Positions 17,192 to 26,036 are shown, counted from the first letter of the stretch. The stretch: 64,000 bases of DNA from JASSUD01 sp031963045 (GCA_031963045.1 JASSUK010000032.1:124001-188000), one strand, 5' to 3'. Made by a program: numbers and translations. Notes: generated from the letters alone by a model not told the origin.

Positions 17192-18808
17192 ATGAACAAG
17201 GATTTTAAGCGGCAGATAGGCTTTTTCTCGCTGATGCTGACGGGATTAGGTTCTATCATCGGCTCAGGCTGGCTTTTCGGAGCTTGGAGAGCGGCAAAGA
17301 TTGCAGGGCCTGCTTCCATCGTTGCATGGATTATCGGAGCAGCGGTTATTCTGGTGATTGCACTAACGTATGCAGAACTCGGTGCACTCTTTCCAGAATC
17401 CGGAGGTATGGTGCGCTATGCCCATATCTCGCATGGGCCGTTGGCAGGTTTTATCGGCGCATGGGCTAACTGGATCGCTATCGTTTCTGTGATCCCGATA
17501 GAAGCAGAAGCTTCTATTCAATACATGAGCTCCTGGCCGTGGGAATGGTCACAAAACCTGTATTTAGATGGGTCTTTGCAATTGAGCGGGCTCCTACTTT
17601 CTGGCGTGCTCGTCGTTGTCTATTTCTTCCTAAATTACTGGGGTATCAAAGTTTTCATGCGTGCAAACTTTGCCATCACCCTATTCAAGTTTTTTATTCC
17701 AACCATTACTGCTATAGCACTCGTTCTCACTGGTGTGCATACAGACAATTTTAGTCTCAACAGTATGGAAGGCTTTGTGCCTTATGGATGGTCAGCGGTC
17801 TTCACTGCCGTAGCAACAAGCGGAATTGTGATGAGCTTTAACGGCTTTCAAAGCCCGGTTAATCTCGCAGGTGAAGCACGCAACCCTTCACGCAATGTCC
17901 CTCTCGCCATTGCCTGCTCTATTTTTGTATCCTTATTCCTCTATCTCTTTTTGCAAATTTCTTACATCGGCGCAATTAACCCTACCGATGTTCAGAAAGG
18001 CTGGAATCTCATCGACTTCAGTTCTCCTTTTGCTGAGTTAGCGATTGCGCTCAATCTGAACTGGCTTGCCATGATGCTCTATGTGGATGCCTTCGTAAGC
18101 CCTAGCGGCACGGGGATCATCTATATGGCAACGACCACACGCATGATCTATGCGATGGAACGTAACCGCTCTTTACCCAAAATTTTTGGGCAAATTCACC
18201 CGCTTTATGGGGTACCACGCGCCGCCATGTGGTTCAACTTGGGCGTAGCTTTTCTGTTTATGTTTTTCTTCCGTGGTTGGAGTGCACTCGCGACGGTTAT
18301 CTCCGTCATGACCATCATTTCCTATATCACAGGCCCGATCAGCCTAATGGCTTTACGACGCACAGCCAACCATATCAACTGGCCCCTTCGCCTGCCCGGA
18401 ATGTCTATACTTGCTCCGCTTGCGTTTGTATTTGCATCGTTGATTTTGTACTGGGCATGCTGGCCACTGGCTGGGAAAATTATTTTATTAATCATCATCG
18501 TGCTGCCGTTCTATCTTTGGTATCAAATGAAAATAAATGCCACAGAAAAGGTAAATTTAGAGGTAAAAAGCGCATTGTGGCTACTCACCTATCTACCTGT
18601 TATGGCAGCACTCTCCTATATAGGTAGCGAGCAATTCGGCGGAATTGGCCTACTTAGCTTTGGCTGGGATATGGTGGTAGTAGGTGCTTTTGCCCTTGCG
18701 TTCTACTTCTGGGGTATACACAGCGGTAGCAAGTTTCAGCATCCTGAAGCTTTCGCAAGACAAAAGCAGGTGGCTAGTACTGCTACTGCACCGGCAACCT
18801 CTGCATAA
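17192..18808 (+). CDS. APC-family amino acid permease (aspartate:proton symporter-like)
   Basis: 538 residues with about 12-14 hydrophobic segments. The APC signature near the N-terminus is GLGSIIGSGWLFG, and EAGEARNPSRNVP-type sequence (LAGEARNPSRNVPLAI) marks the TM6-7 region. The closest family I recognise is the YveA aspartate/proton symporter type common in Burkholderia; exact substrate is not determinable. GCAAGGAAG is the ribosome site. It is an isolated unit with a strong terminator. A dedicated amino-acid importer fits a host-associated life but is not diagnostic of it. Confidence 0.87.
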   Translation: MNKDFKRQIGFFSLMLTGLGSIIGSGWLFGAWRAAKIAGPASIVAWIIGAAVILVIALTYAELGALFPESGGMVRYAHISHGPLAGFIGAWANWIAIVSVIPIEAEASIQYMSSWPWEWSQNLYLDGSLQLSGLLLSGVLVVVYFFLNYWGIKVFMRANFAITLFKFFIPTITAIALVLTGVHTDNFSLNSMEGFVPYGWSAVFTAVATSGIVMSFNGFQSPVNLAGEARNPSRNVPLAIACSIFVSLFLYLFLQISYIGAINPTDVQKGWNLIDFSSPFAELAIALNLNWLAMMLYVDAFVSPSGTGIIYMATTTRMIYAMERNRSLPKIFGQIHPLYGVPRAAMWFNLGVAFLFMFFFRGWSALATVISVMTIISYITGPISLMALRRTANHINWPLRLPGMSILAPLAFVFASLILYWACWPLAGKIILLIIIVLPFYLWYQMKINATEKVNLEVKSALWLLTYLPVMAALSYIGSEQFGGIGLLSFGWDMVVVGAFALAFYFWGIHSGSKFQHPEAFARQKQVASTATAPATSA

Positions 18809-18844
18809 TGTGATGTTTGCCTAAACCCGTTATGAAATACGGGT

Positions 18845-18888
18845 AAAAAAAGCGGGATCTATCTTTGATAGATCCCGCTTTTTTTATA
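18845..18888 (+). terminator. rho-independent terminator after the permease gene
   Basis: The hairpin AAAAAAGCGGGATCTATC-ttt-GATAGATCCCGC followed by TTTTTTT, about 40 bases after the permease stop. Confidence 0.92.
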
Positions 18889-18911
18889 ACGCTATGTCCT
18901 GGAAACGAACG

Positions 18912-19042
18912 GTAGGTTGGTGGCGAGGAACAAACCCCAACATGCATACCACTAACTTTTAACATCAATTTTTGACCTGTATATGCAGGTCTTAACAAGG
19001 ATAGTGGTCATCATGTTGGGGTTCGCACCTCAACCAACCTAC
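18912..19042. repeat. palindromic gene-end repeat, copy D
   Basis: The left arm is GTAGGTTGGTGGCGAGGAAC and the right arm ends CAACCAACCTAC at 19042. The complement of the parB stop TAG is at 19039-19041, inside the terminal CTAC. The interior retains the CATGCATACCACTAACTTTTAA block shared with copies A, B and I. Confidence 0.85.
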
Positions 19043-19956
19043 TCTTCTTTATTGAGCAATCTAGCCACTAGCCCTTCTAGGGCTTCTAAGCTACCAAAAT
19101 CAATCGCAATATGGCCTTGGCGGCGCATACCTACTTTGATACTGACTTTTGCCATCAAGGCATCTGATAATGCCTCTTCAAAACTGGCTATATCTTGCCT
19201 CTGTGCTTCTTTCTTCTCATTCTCTTGCACACTTGCATCTACAGAGCCCTGGGCTTGTTGAGCATCCGCTTTTAGAGCCGCTGCAGCCCATTTTTCTGCA
19301 TCGCGCACAGAAGCCTTGCGACTTGCTACTTTTTGAGCTAAATCAATCTGCGTGTGTTCCGCCAGACCCAGTAAAGCACGCGCATGCCCCATATCCAATT
19401 CGCCCGCCATCAAAAGCGTTTGCACAGGGGGGGCAAGATTAAGCAGCCTAAGTAAATTAGATACGGCACTACGAGAGCGGCCCACAGCTTGTGCAACCTG
19501 ATCATGGGTCAGCTGAAATTCGATTAATAAGCGCTGTATACCTTGCGCTTCTTCCAGAGGATTGAGATTTTCCCTCTGAATATTTTCAATCAACGCTACT
19601 GCAGCAGCTGCTTTGTCAGAAATACTTTTGATCAGAACGGGAACCCGATCTAAGCCAGCAAGCTTTGCTGCACGAAAGCGGCGCTCACCAGCGATGATTT
19701 CATAGCGCTCTTGTTCAATCTCGCGCACCACAATAGGCTGAATAATTCCCTGAGCACGTATACTCATCGCCAGCTCTTCAAGGGCATCATCGTCCATATG
19801 GACACGTGGCTGATAAGCACCTGGCTCGAGCTGATCCAGCAAAACCGTGCTTAAGCTCACTTCTTCAGCATCTAAGTCTAAATGGTTCAAATGGCTAGTA
19901 CCTAGCAATACCTCAAGTCCACGACCCAGCCCTTTTTTCTTGGCTACTGTGCTCAT
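19039..19956 (-). CDS. parB: chromosome-partitioning protein ParB
   Basis: About 305 residues. Order: N-terminal GLGRGLEVLLG, the ParB/CTPase core with YQPRVHMDDDALEELA and the GERRFRAAKLAGL CTP-binding arginine patch, ENIQRENLNPLEEA, a HTH (THDQVAQAVGRSRSAVSNLL) that reads parS, and a C-terminal dimer region. ATG 19956 is preceded by AGGATGAAG; the frame is open a few codons further. It sits 21 bases after mutT on the same strand. parA normally lies directly upstream, but here parA is 11 kb away on the other strand. No parS site (GTTTCACGTGAAAC type) was found in the window. The stop lies inside repeat copy D. Confidence 0.95.
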   Translation of the reverse strand: MSTVAKKKGLGRGLEVLLGTSHLNHLDLDAEEVSLSTVLLDQLEPGAYQPRVHMDDDALEELAMSIRAQGIIQPIVVREIEQERYEIIAGERRFRAAKLAGLDRVPVLIKSISDKAAAAVALIENIQRENLNPLEEAQGIQRLLIEFQLTHDQVAQAVGRSRSAVSNLLRLLNLAPPVQTLLMAGELDMGHARALLGLAEHTQIDLAQKVASRKASVRDAEKWAAAALKADAQQAQGSVDASVQENEKKEAQRQDIASFEEALSDALMAKVSIKVGMRRQGHIAIDFGSLEALEGLVARLLNKEE

Positions 19957-19977
19957 CTTCATCCTATTCAAAAACAA

Positions 19978-20412
19978 TTATCCATTTGGCATTTCTGTTT
20001 GCTCTTCTTCTTTTAGCCATGCAAGCACAGGAGCCATCGCAGCTAATAAAGGGCTTACTGTCACAGGTAAATTTTGCCAAGCTAATACCTGGCCTTCCAG
20101 CCCAGCAGGAACGCCATCCCACGCATGCACCTTATAAAAGAAAAGGCGCACACGTACCTTAGGATAAGGATGCTCAAGCTGCTTCCAGTACACACAACCT
20201 TGTACACTAATTCCAAGCTCTTCTTTTAATTCTCGCTCTAGCGCTTCTTGTGCAGATTCTCCAGCCTCTAACTTTCCGCCTGGAAACTCCCAATGTCCTG
20301 CATACGATTTGCCAACTGGACGCTGAGCCAATAAAAATTGCCCTTTTTCATTGAACACAATCCCTGCTGCAACTTCACGAACAGGAGAAGTATGTACTTC
20401 TCGCTTCTGCAT
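19978..20412 (-). CDS. mutT: MutT/Nudix 8-oxo-dGTP diphosphatase
   Basis: 144 residues. The Nudix box GGKLEAGESAQEALERELKE followed by ELGI (about residues 46-68) is complete, with WEFPGGK before it. It hydrolyses oxidised dGTP, preventing A:T to C:G mutations. In Burkholderia this gene usually neighbours yacG/zapD; here it is upstream of parB with a 21-base gap, apparently a new operon. The start MQKREVHTSPVREVAAGIV is slightly long, and the first valine-rich strand begins at residue 11. Confidence 0.92.
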   Translation of the reverse strand: MQKREVHTSPVREVAAGIVFNEKGQFLLAQRPVGKSYAGHWEFPGGKLEAGESAQEALERELKEELGISVQGCVYWKQLEHPYPKVRVRLFFYKVHAWDGVPAGLEGQVLAWQNLPVTVSPLLAAMAPVLAWLKEEEQTEMPNG

Positions 20413-20701
20413 CTACTATCTCCTATAGCATGGTCGGCTATGTCGGCATCATACAAAGATGCGTTTTTAGGGGGTTAAATATTTCACTAAATATGTTAAT
20501 AATCCTATATATAGTTTATATTTAACTATGTTTAATTTGATTTTCGTCCATATACGCTATTTTAGGGCCTGACGTTATCTAAAAATGCCCTTATAGGCAA
20601 CTGTATCAGTCTATTGTATGGACTAGAGTAGTGAACAGCCTTTCAAAAATAAAAATCCCATTGCACACGCTTTTTTCTTTTTGTTACATATGGAGATAAC
20701 G

Positions 20702-20800
20702 ATGAGCACGCGCGCACTCTGGAAAAAATACTTCAAAATTATCTTGCTGCTGCATCCCGGCATCATTCTCTGGCCATGGATACAGCTAGTGACGCACTAA
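20702..20800 (+). CDS. 32-residue single-pass membrane peptide, unrecognised
   Basis: The frame encodes MSTRALWKKYFKII then LLLHPGIILWPWIQLVTH: a basic N-terminus followed by a hydrophobic, Trp-containing stretch long enough to cross the membrane. TGGAGATAACG places a good ribosome site 6 bases before the ATG, and a strong terminator follows within 25 bases, so it looks like a self-contained transcription unit. The topology (Lys/Arg inside) would put the C-terminus outside. I recognise no family. It was found by eye because it is shorter than usual ORF cut-offs. Confidence 0.6.
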   Translation: MSTRALWKKYFKIILLLHPGIILWPWIQLVTH

Positions 20801-20819
20801 CAATCTAGTGCTGCGCCAT

Positions 20820-20860
20820 AAAAAAACGGCTGCATCAACGAATGCAGCCGTTTTTTTTTT
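20820..20860. terminator. bidirectional terminator between the 32-residue peptide gene and the XRE gene
   Basis: Stem AAAAAACGGCTGCAT / ATGCAGCCGTTTTTT with a six-base loop and long A and T runs on both sides. The minus-strand XRE gene stop (20859-20861) overlaps its edge. Confidence 0.92.
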
Positions 20861-21296
20861 ATTCTTTAGGTCGCCTTGGGGTTTTGTCATAAAACTGCGC
20901 TATCAATTCTTCAAGTAGATAGCGCTGTGGCTCTGGCAACGCCGCAATTTTTTCTGCGAGAGCTAAAGGAGGAAGAGAAGATTTAGATCCTGTAGACAGA
21001 TCGGGAGATTTCATCCCGTCAGAAAGAGCCGGAAGCTCAGGAGGGGGTGGCCCATAATGTAGCCAGTGCTCGCTCACTTCTAACCAATGTGCTAATGTTT
21101 TAAGCTTATCCGATGTGGGTATAGTGAGGCCTGTAAGCCATTTATGTGCGGTTTGTACAGAAATTCCACCGCCTTCAGGATGGCGCAAATTAAACCGACG
21201 TGCCAAATCCGTCGCCCCTTTAACCGGTTTAGGGCCACGATTGAGCGCCAGTCTTAAGCGCTTAGAGAATTCGTTTTTTTCTTCTGAGGAAGGCAT
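20859..21296 (-). CDS. XRE-type helix-turn-helix transcriptional regulator
   Basis: About 145 residues. An N-terminal cro/CI-like HTH spans roughly residues 10-75 (FSKRLRLALNRG, then ISVQTAHKWLTGLTIPTSDKLKTLAHWLEV), of the kind conserved in Burkholderia with an ATELALQFN-type helix. The C-terminal half is Pro/Ser-rich, ending in EPQRYLLEELIAQFYDK. The frame is open to 21335, but ATG 21296 aligns with homologues. Divergent from exbB; the 40-bp perfect palindrome between the two starts is a natural candidate for its operator. Ligand and targets are unknown. Confidence 0.75.
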   Translation of the reverse strand: MPSSEEKNEFSKRLRLALNRGPKPVKGATDLARRFNLRHPEGGGISVQTAHKWLTGLTIPTSDKLKTLAHWLEVSEHWLHYGPPPPELPALSDGMKSPDLSTGSKSSLPPLALAEKIAALPEPQRYLLEELIAQFYDKTPRRPKE

Positions 21297-21360
21297 AGGC
21301 CGCATTGTGCGCGGCACAGCCTTTAGTAATATCAACTAAATAGGGGATTAATGCTATTAA

Positions 21361-21400
21361 TACCTAGATAATTAACCTAATCAGGTTAATTATCTAGGTA
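21361..21400. promoter_or_regulatory. 40-bp perfect inverted repeat, candidate operator
   Basis: Two 18-bp arms, TACCTAGATAATTAACCT and its exact reverse complement, separated by four bases. It lies between the divergent XRE and exbB genes, about 65 bases from each start, in a region AT-rich enough to hold both promoters. There is no T run after either arm in the expected place for a terminator. An operator for the adjacent XRE regulator is the simplest reading. Confidence 0.6.
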
Positions 21401-21463
21401 AGCAGAAAATCATCATGATCATCAGATAAAACCCATAGCTCTATTTCGAGGAAAAAATTGACC

Positions 21464-22168
21464 ATGCAGGGCCACTCTTTTGCACAAGTATGGAACCAAG
21501 GAGATCCCGTAGCGCGGATAACAGTTCTGATACTGCTAGGTATGTCCATATTTTCTTGGACTATTATTTTTATAAAAAGCTGGAATTATTTCCAAACCAA
21601 CACCATAGCCCACAAAGTAGAGCATGCGTTGTGTCACTCCTATGACTTTGGCCAATTTGTTAACGCATTGGATACGCTCAAGGCCGAGCACTTCCGCACG
21701 CTTACGTATGCGGCTCAAGAAGCATTCCATCGGCATCAAAACCAGCCATATTGGTACGCTCAGATCGATGCAAAAGACTGGATTACCTGCAGCATAAAAA
21801 GTGCAATGGATACTATTGCTAGACAATTACAGGCTGGTCTGGGCATTCTCGCATCCATTGGCTCCACAGCGCCATTTATTGGTCTATTTGGCACGGTGTG
21901 GGGTATTTATGGTGCCTTGCTTTCCATTAGCCAAACAGGGTTGACGTCCATAGAGCATGTGGCTGGCCCGATAGGCGAATCGCTGATTATGACTGCACTA
22001 GGCCTTGCTGTGGCTATTCCAGCAGTACTTGGCTATAACGCATTCACACGCAGCAATAAAAGCTATACCGCTACGATCAACCGTTTCGCACATACTCTGC
22101 ATGCTTATTTTATGGCCTGCACACCCCCTCGTGTATCGCAACAAAATGTACCTAGGCACGGCGAATGA
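21464..22168 (+). CDS. exbB: ExbB/TolQ/MotA-family proton channel protein
   Basis: About 234 residues with three hydrophobic segments (near 15-35, 125-150 and 165-190). The family motif GSTAPFIGLFGTVWGIYGALL and the downstream TALGLAVAIPAVLGYNAF are both intact. With ExbD it would harvest the proton gradient to energise TonB-dependent outer-membrane transport, probably iron or heme. ATG 21464 matches homologue length; TTG 21458 has slightly better spacing from CGAGGA. It overlaps exbD by ATGA. No tonB is adjacent in the window. Confidence 0.88.
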   Translation: MQGHSFAQVWNQGDPVARITVLILLGMSIFSWTIIFIKSWNYFQTNTIAHKVEHALCHSYDFGQFVNALDTLKAEHFRTLTYAAQEAFHRHQNQPYWYAQIDAKDWITCSIKSAMDTIARQLQAGLGILASIGSTAPFIGLFGTVWGIYGALLSISQTGLTSIEHVAGPIGESLIMTALGLAVAIPAVLGYNAFTRSNKSYTATINRFAHTLHAYFMACTPPRVSQQNVPRHGE

Positions 22169-22584
22169 AACCTGATCTCTTTTCTAATGAATATGATGAT
22201 GCGCTGATGAGCGAAATCAATATGACCCCATTTATTGATGTCATATTGGTTTTACTGATTATTTTCTTAGTCACCATCCCCGTTATTCGTCACACCCTCA
22301 CACTGACTCTTCCTGAGGTTAATAGCGCACCACAGAAAATACAGTTAACACCTATTAAGCTAAGCATTGAGGCTAATGGCAGCGTGTTATGGGATGGAAA
22401 ACCCATCGACAAAACAACGCTGCCCACTCGTTTTTTAACACTATCCAAACAAAGACCCCAACCTGAACTGCATATTTATGCAGACCGTGCGGTGCGGTAT
22501 GAAGATATTGCGCAGATCATGTCTGCTGCACAGGCTAATCAGTTAACGAAGCTGACTTTTGTGACGGAGCCAGCTTCGCGTTGA
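22165..22584 (+). CDS. exbD: ExbD/TolR-family protein
   Basis: 139 residues: a short cytoplasmic N-terminus with MSEINMTPFIDVILVLLIIF, the transmembrane helix carrying the essential aspartate (PFIDV), then a periplasmic domain of about 90 residues. It begins inside the exbB stop (ATGA), so it is translationally coupled. A bidirectional terminator follows. ExbD rather than TolR is inferred from absence of tolA, tolB and pal nearby. Confidence 0.88.
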   Translation: MKPDLFSNEYDDALMSEINMTPFIDVILVLLIIFLVTIPVIRHTLTLTLPEVNSAPQKIQLTPIKLSIEANGSVLWDGKPIDKTTLPTRFLTLSKQRPQPELHIYADRAVRYEDIAQIMSAAQANQLTKLTFVTEPASR

Positions 22585-22650
22585 GTTTTTGGTATTACGA
22601 ACGCTTTTGCTGCAAATATGCACACCACTCCCCTCTAATTTACGCCCACG

Positions 22651-22696
22651 AAAAAATCCCCTCTATGTTTCTAATCACATAGAGGGGATTTTTTAT
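22651..22696. terminator. bidirectional terminator between exbD and dnaJ
   Basis: Stem AAAAAATCCCCTCTATGT / ACATAGAGGGGATTTTTT with an eight-base loop, between the convergent exbD and dnaJ genes. Confidence 0.92.
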
Positions 22697-22716
22697 AAAC
22701 GCTAGCTAATACAAGC

Positions 22717-23865
22717 CTAATCGAAAAACTGCTTTACTCTTTCAAACCAGCTCTTGCTTTGTGGGCTGTGTTTGGCGCCGCTTTCGCTTAGCGATTGCGC
22801 AAATTGTGTGAGCAAAGTGCGCTGCTCCTCCGTTAATTTGACGGGGGTTTCGAGTTGCACGTGCACATACAGGTCCCCGTGGGTATTGTTGTGTACGTTT
22901 TTCATCCCTTTTCCGCGCAGGCGGAAGGTTTTTCCGGATTGAGTGCCTTCGGGTACAGTGAAGCTTACACGGCCGTGTAGCGTAGGGACTTCAATCTCTC
23001 CGCCTAATGCAGCCGTAGTAAAAGCGACGGGCATGCGGCAATGTAAATCATCTCCATCACGCTCAAACACATCGTGTGGTTTGATATGAATTTCGATATA
23101 CAAATCGCCTGGGGGCCCTGCATTTTGGCCCGGTTCACCATTGCCTGAAGAGCGAATGCGCATACCTTCGTCTATGCCGGCAGGAATATGGACGGCAAGC
23201 GTTTTATTCCGTTTTACTTTCCCTTCGCCATGGCATGCATGGCAGGGGCTCGGAATATAGCGCCCTGTGCCATGACATTTTTGGCAAGGTTGCTGCAAGC
23301 TAAAAAAGCCTTGCGCCATACGTATAGTGCCGCTGCCTTTGCAAAGATTACAGGTCTGCGCCTTGGTACCGGCTTTTGCTCCCGAACCTTTACAGGTGCT
23401 GCAGTCATCCCAACTAGGTACGCGAATTTGTGCATCATGGCCACGAGCGGCTTGCTCAAGGGTAATTTCCATGCGGTAGCGAAGATCTGCTCCTCGATAC
23501 ACACGCGGGCCATCCTCCTCTGCACCGCCTCCACCACCAAAAATATCGCCGAAGATATCGCCAAAGCTTTGTGAAAACCCATGAAAACCTTGTCCACGGC
23601 CTCCCCCGCCTCCGCCCATACTAGGATCGACTCCTGCATGACCAAATCGGTCATAAGCAGCGCGCTTTTGCGCGTCACTTAAAACTTCGTAGGCTTCTTT
23701 TACTTCTTTAAAATGCTCTTCTGCTTCTTTGCTACCCGGGTTGCGATCAGGATGAAATTTCATCGCTAACCGGCGGTACGATTTTTTTATATCTTCATCG
23801 CTCGCATTTTTTGCAACGCCCAAGGCATCGTAATAATCGCGCTTTGAATCGCCTTGTTTTGCCAT
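22717..23865 (-). CDS. dnaJ: co-chaperone DnaJ (Hsp40)
   Basis: 382 residues. J-domain 1-70 with the catalytic HPD (KFHPDRNPG), a Gly/Phe-rich linker at about 75-115, four zinc-finger repeats (CSTCKGSG, CNLCKGSG, CQKCHGTG, CHACHGEG at about 147-205), then the peptide-binding C-terminal domains. It stimulates DnaK ATPase. It lies 157 bases after dnaK on the same strand; the spacer holds two nested inverted repeats. Confidence 0.97.
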   Translation of the reverse strand: MAKQGDSKRDYYDALGVAKNASDEDIKKSYRRLAMKFHPDRNPGSKEAEEHFKEVKEAYEVLSDAQKRAAYDRFGHAGVDPSMGGGGGGRGQGFHGFSQSFGDIFGDIFGGGGGAEEDGPRVYRGADLRYRMEITLEQAARGHDAQIRVPSWDDCSTCKGSGAKAGTKAQTCNLCKGSGTIRMAQGFFSLQQPCQKCHGTGRYIPSPCHACHGEGKVKRNKTLAVHIPAGIDEGMRIRSSGNGEPGQNAGPPGDLYIEIHIKPHDVFERDGDDLHCRMPVAFTTAALGGEIEVPTLHGRVSFTVPEGTQSGKTFRLRGKGMKNVHNNTHGDLYVHVQLETPVKLTEEQRTLLTQFAQSLSESGAKHSPQSKSWFERVKQFFD

Positions 23866-23899
23866 AGTGTTGAATGCCTTTAGAACCTATTCAAAATGG

Positions 23900-24005
23900 A
23901 TCAAAAAGCGCTTACTGGGAAGCCTTGGTGCTAAAGAAGAAGCAAACGTAACCTAGTACGTTTGCTTCTTCGGGCACTACAGCCACAAATAAGCGCTTTT
24001 TTGAA
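23900..24005 (-). promoter_or_regulatory. nested inverted repeats in the dnaK-dnaJ spacer
   Basis: An inner hairpin GAAGAAGCAAACGTA / TACGTTTGCTTCTTC (23936-23971, perfect 15-bp stem) is enclosed by an outer pair TCAAAAAGCGCTTA / TAAGCGCTTTTTTGA (about 23900-23913 and 23990-24004). On the dnaK transcript this could act as an mRNA processing or partial termination element that sets the DnaK:DnaJ ratio, or be a small inserted palindromic element. Function is inferred. Confidence 0.6.
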
Positions 24006-24022
24006 GGATTGAGAACTGGTTT

Positions 24023-25981
24023 TTAGTCTTTTTTGACTTCTGTAAATTCTGCATCCAGAACATCTTCTTCCTGCTTCGAAGTTTTAGCATTGGATGCAGA
24101 TGCAGCTTCTTCACCTTGCGGGGCATTCTTCATTGCTTCTTTGAGCGCATCTAAATCCGCATCGGCACTGCCCAATTTTTGAGCAGCTTGCTCGAGCGCC
24201 TGGATTTTATCGTCAATTGCCGCTTTGTCCGTGCCTTTTAACGCTTCTTCCAATGCTTTGAGCGCAGTATCCACTTCGCCTTTATCTTCTTCGCTCAGCT
24301 TATCGCCTTTCTCAGTAAGACTCTTTTGCGTGCTGTGTACCAGGGCTTCACCACGGTTACATGATTCTGCCAATTCACGCATCTTGCGATCTTCTTCCGC
24401 ATTGATTTCCGCGTCTTTAACCATGGCTTGAATTTCAGCTTCAGACAGACCCGAGTTTGCCTTGATGGTAATTTTATTGGCCTTGCCACTGGCTTTATCT
24501 TTAGCCTGCACGTGCAAGATACCATCTGCATCGATATCAAAACCTACTTCGATTTGCGGTGCGCCTCGAGGTGCTGGCTCAATACCTTCTAGGTTAAATT
24601 CGCCCAATAATTTGTTGTGCGCGCACATTTCGCGCTCACCTTGGAACACTTTGATCGTTACTGCAGGTTGATTGTCATCTGCAGTTGAAAAGACCTGTGC
24701 TTGTTTAGTTGGGATAGTGGTGTTTTTAGTAATGAGCTTGGTCATCACGCCACCGAGGGTTTCAATTCCGAGCGATAAAGGAGTCACATCGAGCAACAAC
24801 ACATCTCGACGATCGCCTGAAAGCACTTGACCTTGAATCGCAGCACCTACAGCCACAGCTTCATCAGGATTTACATCCCGACGAGGATCTTTACCAAAAA
24901 AGGCTTTGACTGTGTCTTGCACTTTAGGCATGCGCGTCATACCGCCAACCATAATCACATCATGGATGTCGCCTACATCTACGCCTGCATCTTTAATTGC
25001 TGTGCGGCATGGAGCGACTGTGCGTTCGATCAAATCCTCAACCAAGGCTTCTAATTTTGCGCGAGAAAGCTTGACGTTCAAATGCTTAGGACCGCTTGCA
25101 TCTGCTGTGATGTAAGGCAGATTGATTTCGGTACCTTGGGAAGTAGAAAGCTCGATTTTGGCTTTTTCAGCAGCTTCTTTTAAACGTTGCAGTGCGAGCA
25201 CATCTTTAGAAAGATCTACACCTTGCTCTTTTTTAAATTCACCGATTACAAAATCAATGATGCGCTGATCAAAGTCTTCTCCACCGAGGAAGGTATCGCC
25301 ATTCGTGGAGAGCACTTCAAATTGCTTTTCGCCATCTACATCGGCAATTTCGATAATGGATATATCAAATGTTCCACCACCTAAGTCATACACGGCAATT
25401 TTACGATCGCCTTTTTCTGTTTTATCTAAACCAAAGGCCAAGGCTGCTGCAGTAGGCTCATTGATAATGCGCTTCACATCTAAGCCTGCAATGCGGCCTG
25501 CATCTTTAGTGGCCTGACGCTGACTGTCATTGAAATAAGCAGGAACGGTAATAACGGCTTCTGTAACGGTTTCACCTAAAAAGTCTTCCGCTGTTTTTTT
25601 CATTTTGCGCAGGACTTCTGCGGAAATTTGCGGAGGAGCTAATTTTTGATCACGTACCTTAATCCAAGCATCTCCATTGTCTGCTTGCATAATTTCATAA
25701 GGCATTAAACCAATATCTTTTTGTACCGCGTCTTCTGCAAAGCGTCGACCAATCAAACGCTTAACGGCATATAAGGTATTTCTTGGATTAGCAACCGCTT
25801 GGCGTTTCGCAGAAACACCTACCAAAATTTCTCCATCTTCACGATAGGCAATAATCGAAGGGGTGGTACGTCCGCCTTCTTCATTTTCAATCACTCGAGG
25901 CTGATTGCCTTCAAGAATAGCTACGCAAGAATTCGTGGTACCCAGGTCAATACCAATTATTTTGCTACCCTTTTTACTCAT
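24023..25981 (-). CDS. dnaK: molecular chaperone DnaK (Hsp70)
   Basis: 652 residues. N-terminal ATPase begins KIIGIDLGTTNSCVAI; the phosphate motifs VYDLGGGTFDISI and VGGMTRMPKVQ are present; the substrate-binding domain follows (VLLLDVTPLSLGIETLGGV), then a lid and an Ala/Glu tail ending in DAEFTEVKKD. ATG 25981 has AGGAG upstream; the frame extends 13 codons further with no homology. Works with DnaJ and GrpE encoded on either side. No CIRCE (TTAGCACTC-type) sequence was seen upstream. Confidence 0.97.
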   Translation of the reverse strand: MSKKGSKIIGIDLGTTNSCVAILEGNQPRVIENEEGGRTTPSIIAYREDGEILVGVSAKRQAVANPRNTLYAVKRLIGRRFAEDAVQKDIGLMPYEIMQADNGDAWIKVRDQKLAPPQISAEVLRKMKKTAEDFLGETVTEAVITVPAYFNDSQRQATKDAGRIAGLDVKRIINEPTAAALAFGLDKTEKGDRKIAVYDLGGGTFDISIIEIADVDGEKQFEVLSTNGDTFLGGEDFDQRIIDFVIGEFKKEQGVDLSKDVLALQRLKEAAEKAKIELSTSQGTEINLPYITADASGPKHLNVKLSRAKLEALVEDLIERTVAPCRTAIKDAGVDVGDIHDVIMVGGMTRMPKVQDTVKAFFGKDPRRDVNPDEAVAVGAAIQGQVLSGDRRDVLLLDVTPLSLGIETLGGVMTKLITKNTTIPTKQAQVFSTADDNQPAVTIKVFQGEREMCAHNKLLGEFNLEGIEPAPRGAPQIEVGFDIDADGILHVQAKDKASGKANKITIKANSGLSEAEIQAMVKDAEINAEEDRKMRELAESCNRGEALVHSTQKSLTEKGDKLSEEDKGEVDTALKALEEALKGTDKAAIDDKIQALEQAAQKLGSADADLDALKEAMKNAPQGEEAASASNAKTSKQEEDVLDAEFTEVKKD

Positions 25982-26007
25982 TAAAATCTCCTGACTCATC
26001 GAATATA

Positions 26008-26036
26008 CATAGGGAGGCACCTACCTCCCTTTTTTT
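26008..26036. terminator. hairpin with T run in the grpE-dnaK spacer
   Basis: AGGGAGG-caccta-CCTCCCT followed by TTTTTTT on the plus strand. A second inverted pair, CCAGGCT / AGCCTGG, lies at 26054-26083. For the minus-strand genes they sit between grpE stop and dnaK start and could partly end the grpE transcript; neither has a classic U run in that direction. Confidence 0.45.
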
